DNA from: Sympetrum striolatum
Taxonomy: Eukaryota; Arthropoda; Insecta; Odonata; Libellulidae
Reading direction: 5' to 3'
NCBI GenBank assembly: GCA_947579665.1
Contig: CANPUZ010000061.1
Location: 1,054,001 to 1,118,000 of the forward strand
DNA length: 64,000 nucleotides
Below the pieces are notes generated by a model. That model saw nothing but the letters and a program-made list of their open reading frames with translations. It was not told the origin of the DNA and searched no databases. A program made the translations under genes and the position numbers. Positions 21,584-31,283 of this stretch are shown here, in pieces. The first letter of the stretch is position 1, and the number at the start of each line of letters is the position of its first letter.

Positions 21584-22290
21584 TTGAGTATAGGCGTGAC
21601 GCTCGCCGCGGCTCCGTACGTGATGGATCTCCCCCTCACTTCGTCCGCCAGATGTAAGCTGCGCTCGGTGATCCGTTTCCTGTCTCCAAAAAACATTGCA
21701 CCGGTAGAAATCCATTCCCAGCTATGCATAATCAACGGAGACAAGTGTATGAGCGTACAACACGTGCGCAAATGGTGCAGAGAGTACAAGAACGGGCGTA
21801 CTGACGTCCATGATGAGGAGCGTTCCGGACGGTCATCTGTTTCTGACGAAAGAATGGCAAAAGTGGAGGCAGCGGTACTCTCAGATCGAAGAGTGACGGT
21901 TCGTGAGCTCTCCGAAATGATCCCTGATGTCAGCAAAACCTCTATTGACAAGATTTTGACGGAGCATCTAGGGTATGCTAAGGTAGGTGCCAAGAATGTT
22001 GACCGAAGATCACAAAGGTCTACGCGTTGAAGCGGTGGCAGAAAATTTGGATAGGGTATTGTCAAACACCCACCCTACAGCCCGGACTTAGCCCCAAGTG
22101 ACTACCATCTCTTCCCTAACATGAAGAAACACCTGGGTGGAACGCATTTCAGCAACAGAGAAGAGCTGGAAGAAGCGGTTTTCAGGTTTCTGCGTGGCTT
22201 GGCGGCAGATTTTTTGACTCGGGCATTCAAAAGCTCGTACAACGCATGCAGTAATGCATTGACCTCAGTGGCGACTATGTAGAAAAATAG
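21584..22290 (+). pseudogene. Mariner transposase remnant
   Basis: The frame 21584-22030 holds the two helix-turn-helix motifs that recognise the terminal repeat. RSVIRFLSPKNIAPVEIHSQ and SVQHVRKWCREYKNGRTDVH correspond to the first HTH, followed by the conserved RSGRSSVS linker (GRPR-like) and VRELSEMIPDVSKTSIDKIL (second HTH). Homology then jumps, at about 22030-22066, to HPPYSPDLAPSDYHLFPNMK near the C-terminus, which contains the third catalytic Asp of the DD34D triad (DLAPSD). About 150 residues, including the first two catalytic aspartates, are gone. A one-base loss in a T run (about 22205) and an in-frame TAA near 22252 add further damage. Intact members are about 345 residues long. 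Confidence 0.85.
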
Positions 22291-22391
22291 GTAAAAGTCT
22301 GAACTTTCCAAAAATGTATGCATTCATGGAATTAAACATGTTTTCACTGTGAAAAAACACTGAGAACCTTATTTTACGAACAACCCTCGTA
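21600..22391 (+). mobile_element. Mariner-type transposon, internally deleted
   Basis: The right terminal inverted repeat is clear: ACGAACAACCCTCGTA ending at 22391 (reverse complement TACGAGGGTTGTTCGT, a mauritiana-type mariner end). The transposase has an intact N-terminal DNA-binding region and a C-terminus, with the middle missing. The left inverted repeat is not recognisable, so the 5' end is truncated or replaced. Confidence 0.8.
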
Positions 22392-22938
22392 TAAAATGTA
22401 ATTTATGAAGGGCCGAGGAATAAAAAGATTTTATTATTATTGTTATTATTATATGTAAATGATATCAAAAATAATCTTGGAAGTAATCATTCAGATAAGC
22501 ATTATGATGCAAGGGGTTCACCCCCCAGTCAAATTTTGGGGTACGTCTTAAGTGAACCTCCCGAAAATAATAATATTATAAATAATAGTAAGTGTTATTT
22601 TTCACTGACATCAGGGGTAGAGTCGGACCCCCCTCCGAGTGAAAACCTAAGAATTACTGCGAAAGAAAATCTATGACGAAAACATTTATGACAGTTACCT
22701 GGCTATAAACTAAAACTTACCTTGCAAAATCAACTGTAATTGCCAGTTCGCAGGAAGAAAGAGGAGGTCGTAGCCAAAGCGTACTCTCAGCTGTCCGATG
22801 CGACACTAAATGTTCAGCTATGAACGACTTGGAAGAAGCGCAGAGTGGCCTCGTGTAAAGGGACAACAAGAGCATGCAGCAACATTTACCCCGACAACCG
22901 TCACATGTCATCTATAGACAACGCTCTGTTTATAAGTA
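22392..22938. other. Mixed spacer with a LINE-like scrap
   Basis: At 22443-22490 the plus strand reads LLYVNDIKNNLGSNHSDKH, resembling the 'LLFLLYVNDI' RT motif A/B neighbourhood of LINEs, but the fragment is too short to be certain. The rest shows no gene. Confidence 0.3.
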
Positions 22939-23425
22939 CAGTGGTACCTTGGTTAACGACGCTAATCCATTCCAGGATAATCGTCGTTAACCAAAACCGT
23001 TGTCATCCAAGGCGCGATTATCCACAGATACAATAATGGTAATGTATTACTGTATTTCCCGGCGTCGAGGACGCACCCCAGTTATTGGAAGCAAAACTTA
23101 TAATATTTACCGGTTTTACTCCGGTGAGACAACATGTGCCTATGTGAATTAGCTACAATTTAGCATTGAACTATTTTTAATACTATCCGCTAGCTGCTAT
23201 TCAGTATGTTTTTATGATGTAACATCGTAACGTACACCAAATATTAGTTTATAATAGAGTGATTATAAATAGACGTGCTGAAACACGTGAAACTCCGGAA
23301 AGACCAATCGACGAGGCGTCGTACTCCAAAGCCTACGTCCTTACCCAAGATATTTTTTGGTTACAGCAACTCGTCGTTAACCAAGTCCGCGGTAACTAAG
23401 GCCGTCGTTAACCAAGGTACCACTG
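22939..23425. mobile_element. pogo-type MITE, 487 bp, TA target duplication
   Basis: Inverted termini CAGTGGTACCTTGGTTAACG and CGTTAACCAAGGTACCACTG, flanked by TA (22937-22938, 23426-23427). Subterminal copies of CGTCGTTAACCAA occur at both ends. It has no transposase and would depend on a pogo/Tigger enzyme such as that of the element at 7673. Near 23055 it contains GTATTTCCCGGCGTCGAGGACGCAC, similar to the terminus of the element at 59824, suggesting an older nested insertion. Confidence 0.85.
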
Positions 23426-23470
23426 TATTAAATTATTGGCCTCAGAAAATATATTCTCTTGGATTTGGTG

Positions 23471-23501
23471 GGGAATTTCCCCCCCCCTGGATCCGCCGCT
23501 G
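23471..23501. mobile_element. 31-bp relic of a hAT MITE with intact 8-bp target duplication
   Basis: ATTTGGTG occurs at 23463-23470 and again at 23502-23509. Between them lies only a GGGAATTTCCCC stretch ending CTGGATCCGCCGCTG, the inverse of the CAG(T/C)GGCGGATCCAGGGG terminus common among arthropod hAT MITEs. Almost the whole element has been deleted, leaving one terminus and the duplication. Confidence 0.65.
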
Positions 23502-23558
23502 ATTTGGTGAATGATCTGGTTGAGGAGGATAGGAAAAGCCCCAATTATCCATCATTGA

Positions 23559-23884
23559 CAGGGGCGTATTTACCAGTACGCAATGGCGTAGGGCGGCAGC
23601 TCCCAGAGGGCGGCACGAGTCCCGAAATTCTATTTTTTTAGTTTTTCTAATTTATTTTTTTTGGAACAGTTTCCATCCTCAATTCAATTCCATCGATTCA
23701 AAACCCCGCTTGTGTTCCCTTTTAGAAAAAAATAGTTCCACCATTAGCCGCCAGGAGCGCGGATTGTGTGTTTACATCATAGAGTAAGGATATGGTTTAC
23801 ATTGAAAATGGAGAAAATTAATTCCTTGAGTGGGTGGCAGACATTGACTGGCGTAGGGCAGCAAATGGGGTTAATACGCCCCTG
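23559..23884. mobile_element. hAT-type MITE, 326 bp
   Basis: Ends CAGGGGCGTATTTACC and GTTAATACGCCCCTG form imperfect terminal inverted repeats. The flanking 8-mers ATCATTGA (23551-23558) and ATCATCGA (23885-23892) differ at one base, as expected for an aged 8-bp hAT target duplication. It is non-coding and contains a second GCGTAGGGCGGCAG-like motif at each end. Confidence 0.75.
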
Positions 23885-24183
23885 ATCATCGAATGATAAA
23901 ATCAAAGAGAATCACACTGTGTACTAAACGAACATCTGAGCTGATAGAACCACAAAGAGCAAATAAATGTCCAGAAGTGATAGTCCTTTCAGAGGATGAT
24001 AATCCTAAGAAATGTGAAAATATTTTAAAGAAAGAGGATGAATATGAGTTAAACTCAGGTTTAACAAGGAACGAAATTGAAGTCATAGTTTCCTCACAAA
24101 TAAAAAATGAAAATCACTTGGGTGGAGATCAAGGGAAGGGGAGGTTGGATGAGATTCATAATAATAGTCCAGGAATTCTATCA

Positions 24184-25656
24184 TATACGAGTAAAACGTA
24201 GCTTGCATACTGCAAGCAGATCGACAACATTTATTTCATATCTGCATCATATCGGGAAAGTTCTCAAATAAAAAAAAAGGATTCAATATATTCTTAATAT
24301 ACACTGTAATTTAATCGTCTGGCATCGAACCTGGGTCTTCCTTGTGATACTTACTATACAGCACAACAGAAGATCATCATCTCTAACTATGCGTGAAAAT
24401 TCTAGCAGAAATATTGGCTGCTACCGCCTCAAACGACATCCTACTTTTCACATATATTCCTTAAGTGAGAAATTGTAATGTGCTCTGGCATCGAACCCAG
24501 GAACAGCATGGTCTTATCTAATTTTTTTTTTCTTAAACCAAGTCTTAATAAACATCTTCTATCTAAGCAAGAACTTCCTATTATTTCGATAAGTGCATCA
24601 AAATAAATAATGAAAACTTCCTCAATGTATTTTAAAATGGGGATATATTTACCGCCTGGCTTCGAACCCGGGTCTTTCTGGTAATATTTTCTATGCAGCA
24701 CAGCACAAGATTGACATTTTTAACTATGTGTAAAAATTCAAGCAGAAATATTGGCTGCAACTGCCTCAAACGATGTCCTACTTTTCACGAATGTAAATGA
24801 CTCTCTGGATTCGAACCAAGGACGATCTAGGAAGTCTAAAATATGTTTTTAAAATGTATCTATGATCTCCATCTATATGCCGAATTTCAAGTTTTAATAT
24901 TATTGGGAAAGGGTTCAAAATAATTCTTAAAAATCTGACCAGTTACTGATTGTATAGATGCCTGGTGTCGAACCCAGGACATATTGGCAGCTAAGAATGC
25001 ACAGTATGACTTGTTAGGACTTGATCTTGTTTCGTGCAAAGTTTGAAGTCAATATCTTGCCGGGAAGTACCTAAAATTTGCTTCTGTTACATCCGTAAGA
25101 AAAGCATTGAGGAGTACAAATGTCCCTCTGGGATTGAACCAAGGACCATCACCGAATATGTAAAATACGATTATGAAATATATTTATGATCTCTATCCAC
25201 ATGCCGAATTTCAAGTTTCCAAGCCATCGAAAAAGGGTCCAAAAAAATCTTCAAAATCTCAACAATACATGTTAAAAGGGCGATTTTTGCCCTGACCTAG
25301 CATCGAACCAAGGATAATCATCGATAATGTCTTAATGGTTTTCGTTGGATATGCACGGCTTCTAGCGATCCCTTGAATTTCAACTCTCTACTTTTCCGGG
25401 AAGTGCCTCAAAAAAATTTTCGAAAATCCCCACTATGTATCCTTATGGAGAAAATCAGGACTTTGGGGCCTTCTGGAATCGAACCCATGACACTAACGAT
25501 CAAAGTCGCTTTTTTCCTGGGGGTTTCACGTTATGGCCAATACGTTGTAAAAATTTCAAGTCAATGACGTTTGTGGGTTAGCCTGTGAATTAGTATCCTA
25601 TCTATATAGCTATCTATATGAATGAATCCGGAGAAGGAATTATATATAATACATAG
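24184..25656 (-). repeat. Dispersed full-length box-B element (D-E-F-A-B-H-G-C)
   Basis: About 1.47 kb in minus orientation. The tail starts at TATACGAGTAAAACG (24184) and the head ends near 25656 after GAATGAATCCGGAGAAGG and a (TATC)n stretch. Cores from head to tail are at about 25477 (D), 25303 (E), 25133 (F, degraded to GGTTCAA), 24968 (A), 24810 (B), 24662 (H), 24490 (G) and 24326 (C). This copy has all eight module types and may represent the parental arrangement from which shorter versions arose. It is a solitary copy inserted in a coding-like sequence, so the family moves as well as amplifying in tandem. Confidence 0.85.
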
Positions 25657-26525
25657 ATTGCAACAATTAGAAGTTTTCCTGAGACACCAAAGATATTGAA
25701 CTAAGGCAAATTTTCTAATCAATCCTCAGTAAAGCAAGAAAATATAGTATCAACTGAATCAATATCAACATTCAATGCCGATTTATCTTGTTCAGTTGAA
25801 AGTCAAAAAAAAAAAAAAGGGAATCAAAGCTCAAAATAATTCTCTGAAAGAATCCCTTATGCGTCAATTATCTAAATACTACGAATTAAATTATGACAAT
25901 AACTCAAAAGGTTTGATTTTAAGACCTCGGTCAACCCCAACAAATGCTTCTTCCGAGATTGGAAAAAGGTCTAGTGAAAATAATATCTCCATTAATCTGA
26001 TATTTAGGTATATACAATTATTTATTAAAGTTTTAGAAAATGTAATTTACTATAACTTTTGTGTGAAAAATATTTTTGTATCACTGATTGTTTAAGAGTT
26101 ATTCATGAAATACTGATAAACCGGAAGTTGCTGATTATGTACGTTGTGGGTGCTCTGGGCGAAAGGCCAATTTCATCGTTTCTTATTGAATATATCCCAA
26201 AAAACATTATTTATAATGTTTGTGACGTAAAAGATAATATGATATCAATTGATCTCTTATCTTCCAAGTTTAGATTGAATAAAGAGTTCGAAAATACTGT
26301 CGTAGAAAAATATTTACATCTTATAAATGGAGAAAGTCGTGTGCTGGCCACTTCAGATTATTCTAATTATTTTATATACTTCAATCAATGAATACGATAA
26401 TCTACTATTGAATTCCAGAAGAATTGATAGTTTTAGAAACGAGTCATCAAAAATTATGTTATTTCGTATAATTTTCAATGGCAATCTAGCACCATTCTCA
26501 AAATAACCCATTTTAATTTAATAAA
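25657..26525 (+). pseudogene. Unknown coding-like sequence, part 2, with 3' end
   Basis: Continues in similar style after the box-B insertion: EVFLRH/SFPETPKIL, ENIVSTESISTFNADLSC, KAQNNSLKESLMRQLSKYYE, LILRPRSTPTNASSEIGK. A dispersed repeat (about 26005-26140) interrupts it. It then reads VVGALGERPISSFLIEYIPK, VCDVKDNMISIDLLSSKF, LNKEFENTVVEKYLHL and, after another frame change, NEYDNLLLNSRRIDSF to FNGNLAPFSK followed by TAA (26504-26506) and AATAAA (26520-26525). The stop plus poly(A) signal suggests the true 3' end of a gene or retrocopy. The strand pattern in the last third is loosely like a Tudor domain, but that is a guess. Confidence 0.45.
26005..26140 (+). repeat. Fragment of a dispersed repeat (accGGAAGTTG family)
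   Basis: ATATACAATTA, AACTTTTGTGTGAAAAA and AAACCGGAAGTTG occur here in the same order as in the reverse-oriented copies at about 30345-30735 and 34705-35375. It is a partial copy inserted within the coding-like sequence. Confidence 0.5.
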
Positions 26526-26800
26526 GGTAGAAGACTAGTTATTAGAAAGACAAATGAGCATAACTAAATCTTTGAACACAAAAACTTTCCTTTGTGATTA
26601 ATTAAAATTATTTAACTTCATAACTATATCTGTTATTAGCAAAGCAATCTTTAATGAGTCAATTACAAGATGTCTGGCTTACACTACTTTTGGGAGCATC
26701 TGCTAGGTTCAATCAGTCTAGTTGAGACCCCCCACAAGTAGTAAAAGAGAGTAAGAGGCTATTTAAGTTGGAAAGTTCTTCAATATTCAATTACTCAACA
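26526..26800. other. AT-rich spacer
   Basis: No gene or repeat recognised between the poly(A) signal and the next box-B element. Confidence 0.35.
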
Positions 26801-27620
26801 TCTATTATATATAGACGCTTCTCCGGATTCATTCATGGATATAGATAGGATACTAATTCACAGGCTAAACCACAAGCGTCATTGACATGAAATTTTTACG
26901 ACGTATTGGCCATAACGTGTAACCGCCAGAAAAATTGCGATTTTGAACCTCGATGTCATGGGTTCGATTCCAGAGGGCCCCAAAGTCCCGATTTTTTCCA
27001 TTTAAATGCATTGCTTAGATTTTTGGAAATTTTTAAAAAATATTTCCCGGATAAGTAGAGAATTAAAACTCAAGGAGCCCATATATATGCTCATGATCTA
27101 TAGAAAACATAAATAAATTACACAGAAAATATCCTGGGTTCGATGCTAGGACGATGCAAATATCTGTCCTTTAAAATACATTGAGGTAGAATTTCATTAT
27201 TTTTTTTGATGCACTTATTGAAACGATAGGAAGTTATTGCTTATATGGAAGATGTTTATTAAGACTAGGGTTTTGAAAAGAAAATAGATAAGACCATACT
27301 GTTCCTGGGTTCGATGCCAGGGTACATTAAAATTTCTCTCATAAGGAATATATGAGAAAAGTAGGACGTCATTTGAGGCAGTTGCAGCCAATATTTCTGC
27401 TTGAATTTTCACACATAGTTAGAGATGGTGATTATCTATTGTATTCCATAGGAAGTATCACCAGGAAGACCTTGGTTTGATGCCGGACGGATAAATTACA
27501 GCGAAGTTTTAGAATATTTTCAATACTTTTTCTACTTTTGAGGACCCTCTCGATTTGAGATCGACTTGAAATTTGTGTTATCAACATGCTTGCAGAATGC
27601 AAGCAACATTTTACTCATAT
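26801..27620 (+). repeat. Box-B element (D-E-G-C)
   Basis: The head TCTATTATATATAGACGC and TCTCCGGATTCATTC starts at 26801; the tail GCAGAATGCAAGC and CATTTTACTCAT ends at about 27620. Cores at about 26960 (D), 27136 (E) and 27308 (G), with a degraded C at 27474 (GGTTTGATGCC). It is a short form without F-A-B and H. Confidence 0.85.
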
Positions 27621-27901
27621 TAAGTAATTATATTAATTTGAGATTACTTCATACAGGTGCTTATAGGCAGAAAGAAATCTGCAATGCTTTACAACACTGA
27701 ACAATTATATCCACCACTCATCGCAAATCGAAAAACAGCCAAGTTCCAGCTGCTGTCAATAGGTTGTTCTGCAGGGCTTCCAAAATACCAGTCAGTAGCA
27801 TAACTTTTAGAAGTTAGTAGATGTGGTCCAAGGAGCTCGTAAACTCCAGCATGGAGGCTGGGTGGATGGTTGTCTTCAGATCTTTAGCTACCATCCTCAT
27901 G
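27621..27901. other. Spacer
   Basis: No gene recognised. It contains AAGATCTGAAG-type text on the minus strand near 27870-27890 adjacent to the hAT target site. Confidence 0.3.
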
Positions 27902-27909
27902 ATCTTCTT

Positions 27910-28285
27910 CAGGGGCGTAGCTACCGCTGTATCTATTATACGGGGCCCCCGGGCCACAGGGGCCCCCAACGTGCGCAAGCAAAAATTAATAAAAACTTCC
28001 CAAATTTGTCTATAGAGGCAGAAAATTTAGAAAAACTAAAGTCATCATCAGCTATAAATGATTTAATAAATTAGTTTGCCAAAAAAAAGGCAAGGAGAGT
28101 GTATATTTAATTTGAATTGTTTGTAAAAATTTTGGAAAAAGAGACAGATAGATAATTATGATGAATGAATATTTCTTTTAATTTTATGCAAACATTTTTT
28201 TTCTTTTGTGAGAAATCTTTACCCTTCCTAAGGGCCCCCAAACAAATTTTTATACGGGGCCCCGTCAAGGCACGCTACGCCACTG
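27910..28285 (+). mobile_element. hAT element remnant, 376 bp, with transposase C-terminal tail
   Basis: Termini CAGGGGCGTAGCTACC and GGCACGCTACGCCACTG are flanked by perfect 8-bp duplications ATCTTCTT (27902-27909 and 28286-28293). Both subterminal regions carry ATACGGGGCCCC. Inside, the plus strand at 27996-28109 reads NFPNLSIEAENLEKLK, then a stop-interrupted DLIN*FAKKKARRV. This matches the last 30-40 residues of hAT transposases ('LSIE......I.FD.LI..FA..KARKV'). It is an internal-deletion derivative that keeps the end of the gene, so it comes from a larger autonomous hAT. Confidence 0.85.
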
Positions 28286-28395
28286 ATCTTCTTGTAAATA
28301 ATACAAAGGATGGGGTGCTAAAACTTTAATATCTTTCTTTGCATCCATTGTTTTTGAGAGTCCTTGCGGGTTCTACTTTCTCAGTCTCAGGCAAA

Positions 28396-29158
28396 TCTAT
28401 ATATATATATATAAATGAATGTGTGTCTGTCTGTACTCGATAGATTCAATAACCATACATCCAATCGTCGTGAAAATTTGGAAAATTATTAGGTATATTC
28501 CCTGGAAGGTTTTTGAAATTTTTTTTTAAATCGGAGAACTCAGTTCGACTCCAGAAGGGAAAAACTGTTCTCATAAGAAATACATGTAAACTTCGATTTT
28601 ATCACTTGCATGCTTCCTTTCTTTTGCAAAATAAAATTAGAAATAACCAACGTATGGATTTAAAAGTAGCACCAAAAGAAGGGAAATTGAATAAAGTTTC
28701 TTATTTTGGTCATGAAATATAGTTTACGATCAGAAATTACGAGACTTTGAATAATTAGATGATAATTTTGAGGCTATAAACAAACTATTTCTCAGTTACA
28801 ACGAATGCGATTGTTGAATTTTCTCATAAGAACACATTGAGAATTAATTCCAGTATTCAAATGATGTTTGTTTATAGCAATGTAAATATTTACGTATATT
28901 ATCATGGAGTAAACGGTTTTTGATATTTAAAGAAAATGATATTTTAATAAATTCAAGAGATTGTATGTACTGCACAACTTGGTGATTTGATGACGTTACC
29001 GACTTTGATTACAAATGTCATCTATTTTCAACATTTCAATTTTATTGTTAATTTTCATTTTGATGTATTGTATAAATTTGATCATTCATAAATTATGTTT
29101 GAGATATCAAAACTACCTTTTTGTTCAAACACAACAACGTGTGAACGGGTACAGCTAG
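28396..29158 (+). mobile_element. Non-autonomous Helitron, 763 bp
   Basis: Starts TCTATATATATATATATAAA directly after an A and ends ...CGGGTACAGCTAG directly before a T. This is the 5'-TC...CTAG-3' structure and A|T insertion typical of Helitrons, which leave no target duplication. The GAATGTGTGTCTGTCTGTAC segment near the left end is common in arthropod Helitron derivatives. A 3' hairpin is weak (CACA...TGTG). No Rep/helicase coding was found. Confidence 0.65.
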
Positions 29159-29440
29159 TACTGAATAAATGAAATGTTCCCCTATCAAAAACTTCAAGCA
29201 CTCCACTATAACTCCATTTTCTTCTCTTGATCTTATCCAGTTGATGAATTATTCTATGAATGAATGAATGAAACTATGAATTCTTCAAAGAAAAGATATT
29301 ATGGATCACAATGACGCTACATTGAATAGAAAATCAGGCTCCTGAGAGGGCAGACGATCTTGGAAAGCAAGACATATTGTCCAAATCTGATAGGAATCAA
29401 TCTGTTAAGCTTTAACTTTGTGGAACTCCATCCTAGTATA
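29159..29440. other. Spacer
   Basis: No gene or repeat recognised. Confidence 0.35.
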
Positions 29441-29545
29441 TGGATGGGAATAACTTAACAAAATTCCACTTTTAAAGTTTTTAATATCTGCGACCGGTTT
29501 CGGACTTTAGTCCATTATCAAGCACAAGAGTTATTCAGGAGTGCA
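29441..29545 (-). mobile_element. Penelope-like terminal fragment (minus strand)
   Basis: On the minus strand, TGGACTAAAGTCC followed by GAAACCGGTCGC. This 'stem, GAAAC, CGGTCGC' block is a recurrent signature at the ends of Penelope-like elements in arthropods, where it is part of a hammerhead-like fold. The CUGANGA side is degraded (TTGATAA). The plus-strand Penelope fragment ending near 32000 carries the same GAAACCGGTCGC. Confidence 0.45.
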
Positions 29546-30344
29546 TATAAATATACAAAGAATAAAAAACCAAGGCACCAATCAGATTAGCTGCTGTTGA
29601 TAGGGGGAGCGGTGTTAGGGGGAGGAGGAAGGGGAAGCAGGATAACCATTGACAAAATGGGAGAATAATTAGTAAAGTTAATTAACTTCAAAGTTAGTTA
29701 ATTTACTAAATTAACAAATTATAACAGAGTAACAAATTATAACAAAGTTTCTGTTGAAACATGGGTAAAGAATCTTTAGTAGAGACTTGGGTTAATTCGT
29801 GACTATTTGGCCATTCTGTTGTGTGTTACTTCGAGTTTTTTTTAATTGTGAGTTTTGCCATATTTTCATTTCTTGAATCCTTCAAATTTCATCCAAACTC
29901 CACTTGAGGTTCCTCTACAAAATTGACAGCTGCTTAGTATTCCGTAAGTATTTTATTGACATATTTTATTGACACTCTCACATGGCCACGTTTTGAACTG
30001 AGCTGCTGTATTTATCGTATTCCATCATATCTTTATTACTTCTTTCTCCAGAATTTGCATTATTGCACTAAATATTGCGATTTCACTAATTCTAAATGGA
30101 TGTCGAAGAGTCAGATAAAAATCCCACTTTGCCCTTCTGCGTTGTTAGGTAAAAACGTTCGTCTATTTGCCATCATGGTTTATTTTATTCCAATAAAATT
30201 GGGCTGCAATATGTGCACAATTTATTGTGCAAAATTTTACTATTTAAAAGTTTTTAATATCGCTTAAAGATACGAAGATCAAAATAATTCAAAAAGTACT
30301 TGTTCTACCTTTATAGCAAAGGATACTTTAATTGAAATAAATAT
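29546..30344. other. Unassigned DNA
   Basis: An open frame at 29956-30267 has no recognisable domain. A purine-rich tract (GGGGGAGGAGGAAGGGGAAG) lies at about 29619-29638. Confidence 0.3.
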
Positions 30345-30735
30345 AAAAATCTGATGTGGCAAACTTTCTCCATATTTATTGAAAACAGAAGCCTATGCCG
30401 GTAATACATAAATAACTCCAAAAAAATAAGTGTTACGAAAAAATGTTTCAAACAAAAGTTGTGTTAATGCACATTATCTATAACTTTAGTATGTAATTGT
30501 ATATACCTAAATTGCATTCTGACAGAGATATTTAAGAAACAAAATTTTGTTTCTTAATATATCTCAATACTTCTGGTTAAGCGGTATTCATCAAAAACTA
30601 ATCAACTCTTGGCATCGTTAGGAGAGTACTAAATATGAATTTTGGAAATGATTGGATAATAATAATTATTTAGATCGGATTAAATAATTTGCTAATACAA
30701 TACTTCCCTATACTACGTATAGGGAGAAAGTAAAA
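30345..30735 (-). repeat. Dispersed repeat ending in a 'TATACTACGTATA' palindrome
   Basis: From CTGATGTGGCAAACTTTCTCC through TATGCCGGTAATAC... to CTTCCCTATACTACGTATAGGGAGAAAG, matching in order the copy at 34705-35375 and part of 26005-26140. The palindromic ACTTTCTCCCTATACGTAG-type end is a defined terminus. I cannot place it in a transposon class. Confidence 0.6.
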
Positions 30736-30891
30736 ATCAATTTCTAGTGGAATGGAATTTCCTCCCTCATAATTCTTGCCATTGGGCTATTATATAAATA
30801 ATTTGTTCTGAAATATTCTTGAATAAAAGTTCTCTTGTACCAGCAATAGTCACTCTAAAAGATACCATTTCCAACAGCTGCGGTGAATTAA

Positions 30892-31088
30892 CCCTATTGC
30901 GACGGTGGGCTTAGCGGAAAGTCTTTACCGTCTGCCGGAGGACTCCAGGAAAAATTCTTTCCTGACATACGGAGACACTTTTGAGAGTTGCTGCCCTCAG
31001 CTACAAAATTTGACCTTTTTTGAGTTCTCAGCCCCGGGACTTCTTTCCCTATCGTCATAAACCCCGTGGGGGACCAACATGTAGTGGG
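30892..31088. mobile_element. piggyBac-type MITE, about 197 bp
   Basis: TTAA at 30888-30891 and again at 31089-31092 brackets a GC-rich block starting CCCTATTGCGACGG and ending GTAGTGGG. TTAA target duplication with short CCC...GGG termini is the piggyBac pattern. Terminal complementarity beyond CCC(T/A) is poor, so the assignment is moderate. Confidence 0.5.
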
Positions 31089-31092
31089 TTAA

Positions 31093-31283
31093 TCCGGCAG
31101 CGACCGGGAAGGAGGAATTGTCAGGAACTTAATGCTTATGCACATGTTTTGGCAAATGATTATTTGTTGTCATTTTTGTCAATCTAACATTGAAGATGAA
31201 AGCAATGTCTAGCGCTAAAGATGTACAACTTTTAAACAAAGTTCTAGTGTTAGTATTTACTTATTTACTCTACTTCCAAAACA
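31093..31283. other. Spacer
   Basis: No feature recognised. Confidence 0.3.

Larger units (their letters stand above)
23426..24183 (+). pseudogene. Unknown coding-like sequence, part 1 (broken by MITEs)
   Basis: With the two insertions at 23471-23501 and 23559-23884 removed in thought, a coding-like frame reads IIGLRKYILLDLVNDLVEED..., then RKSPNYPSL. After a frame change it continues in an open stretch at 23893-24183 (CTKRTSELIEPQRANK, VIVLSEDDNPKKCEN, ELNSGLTRNEIEVIVSSQ). It is hydrophilic and rich in K, E, N and S, and I do not recognise a domain. It stops at the insertion of a box-B element at 24184, beyond which a similar coding-like sequence resumes. This looks like an exon or a retrocopy of a gene rather than transposon sequence. 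It is now dead because of frame breaks. Confidence 0.5.

Noticed and set aside
24184..25656. Helitron with CTRR end
   Set aside because: A hairpin lies near the tail, but the terminus reads ACTCGTATA instead of CTRR and copies join in TATA-rich DNA; a Helentron-like origin remains only a hypothesis.
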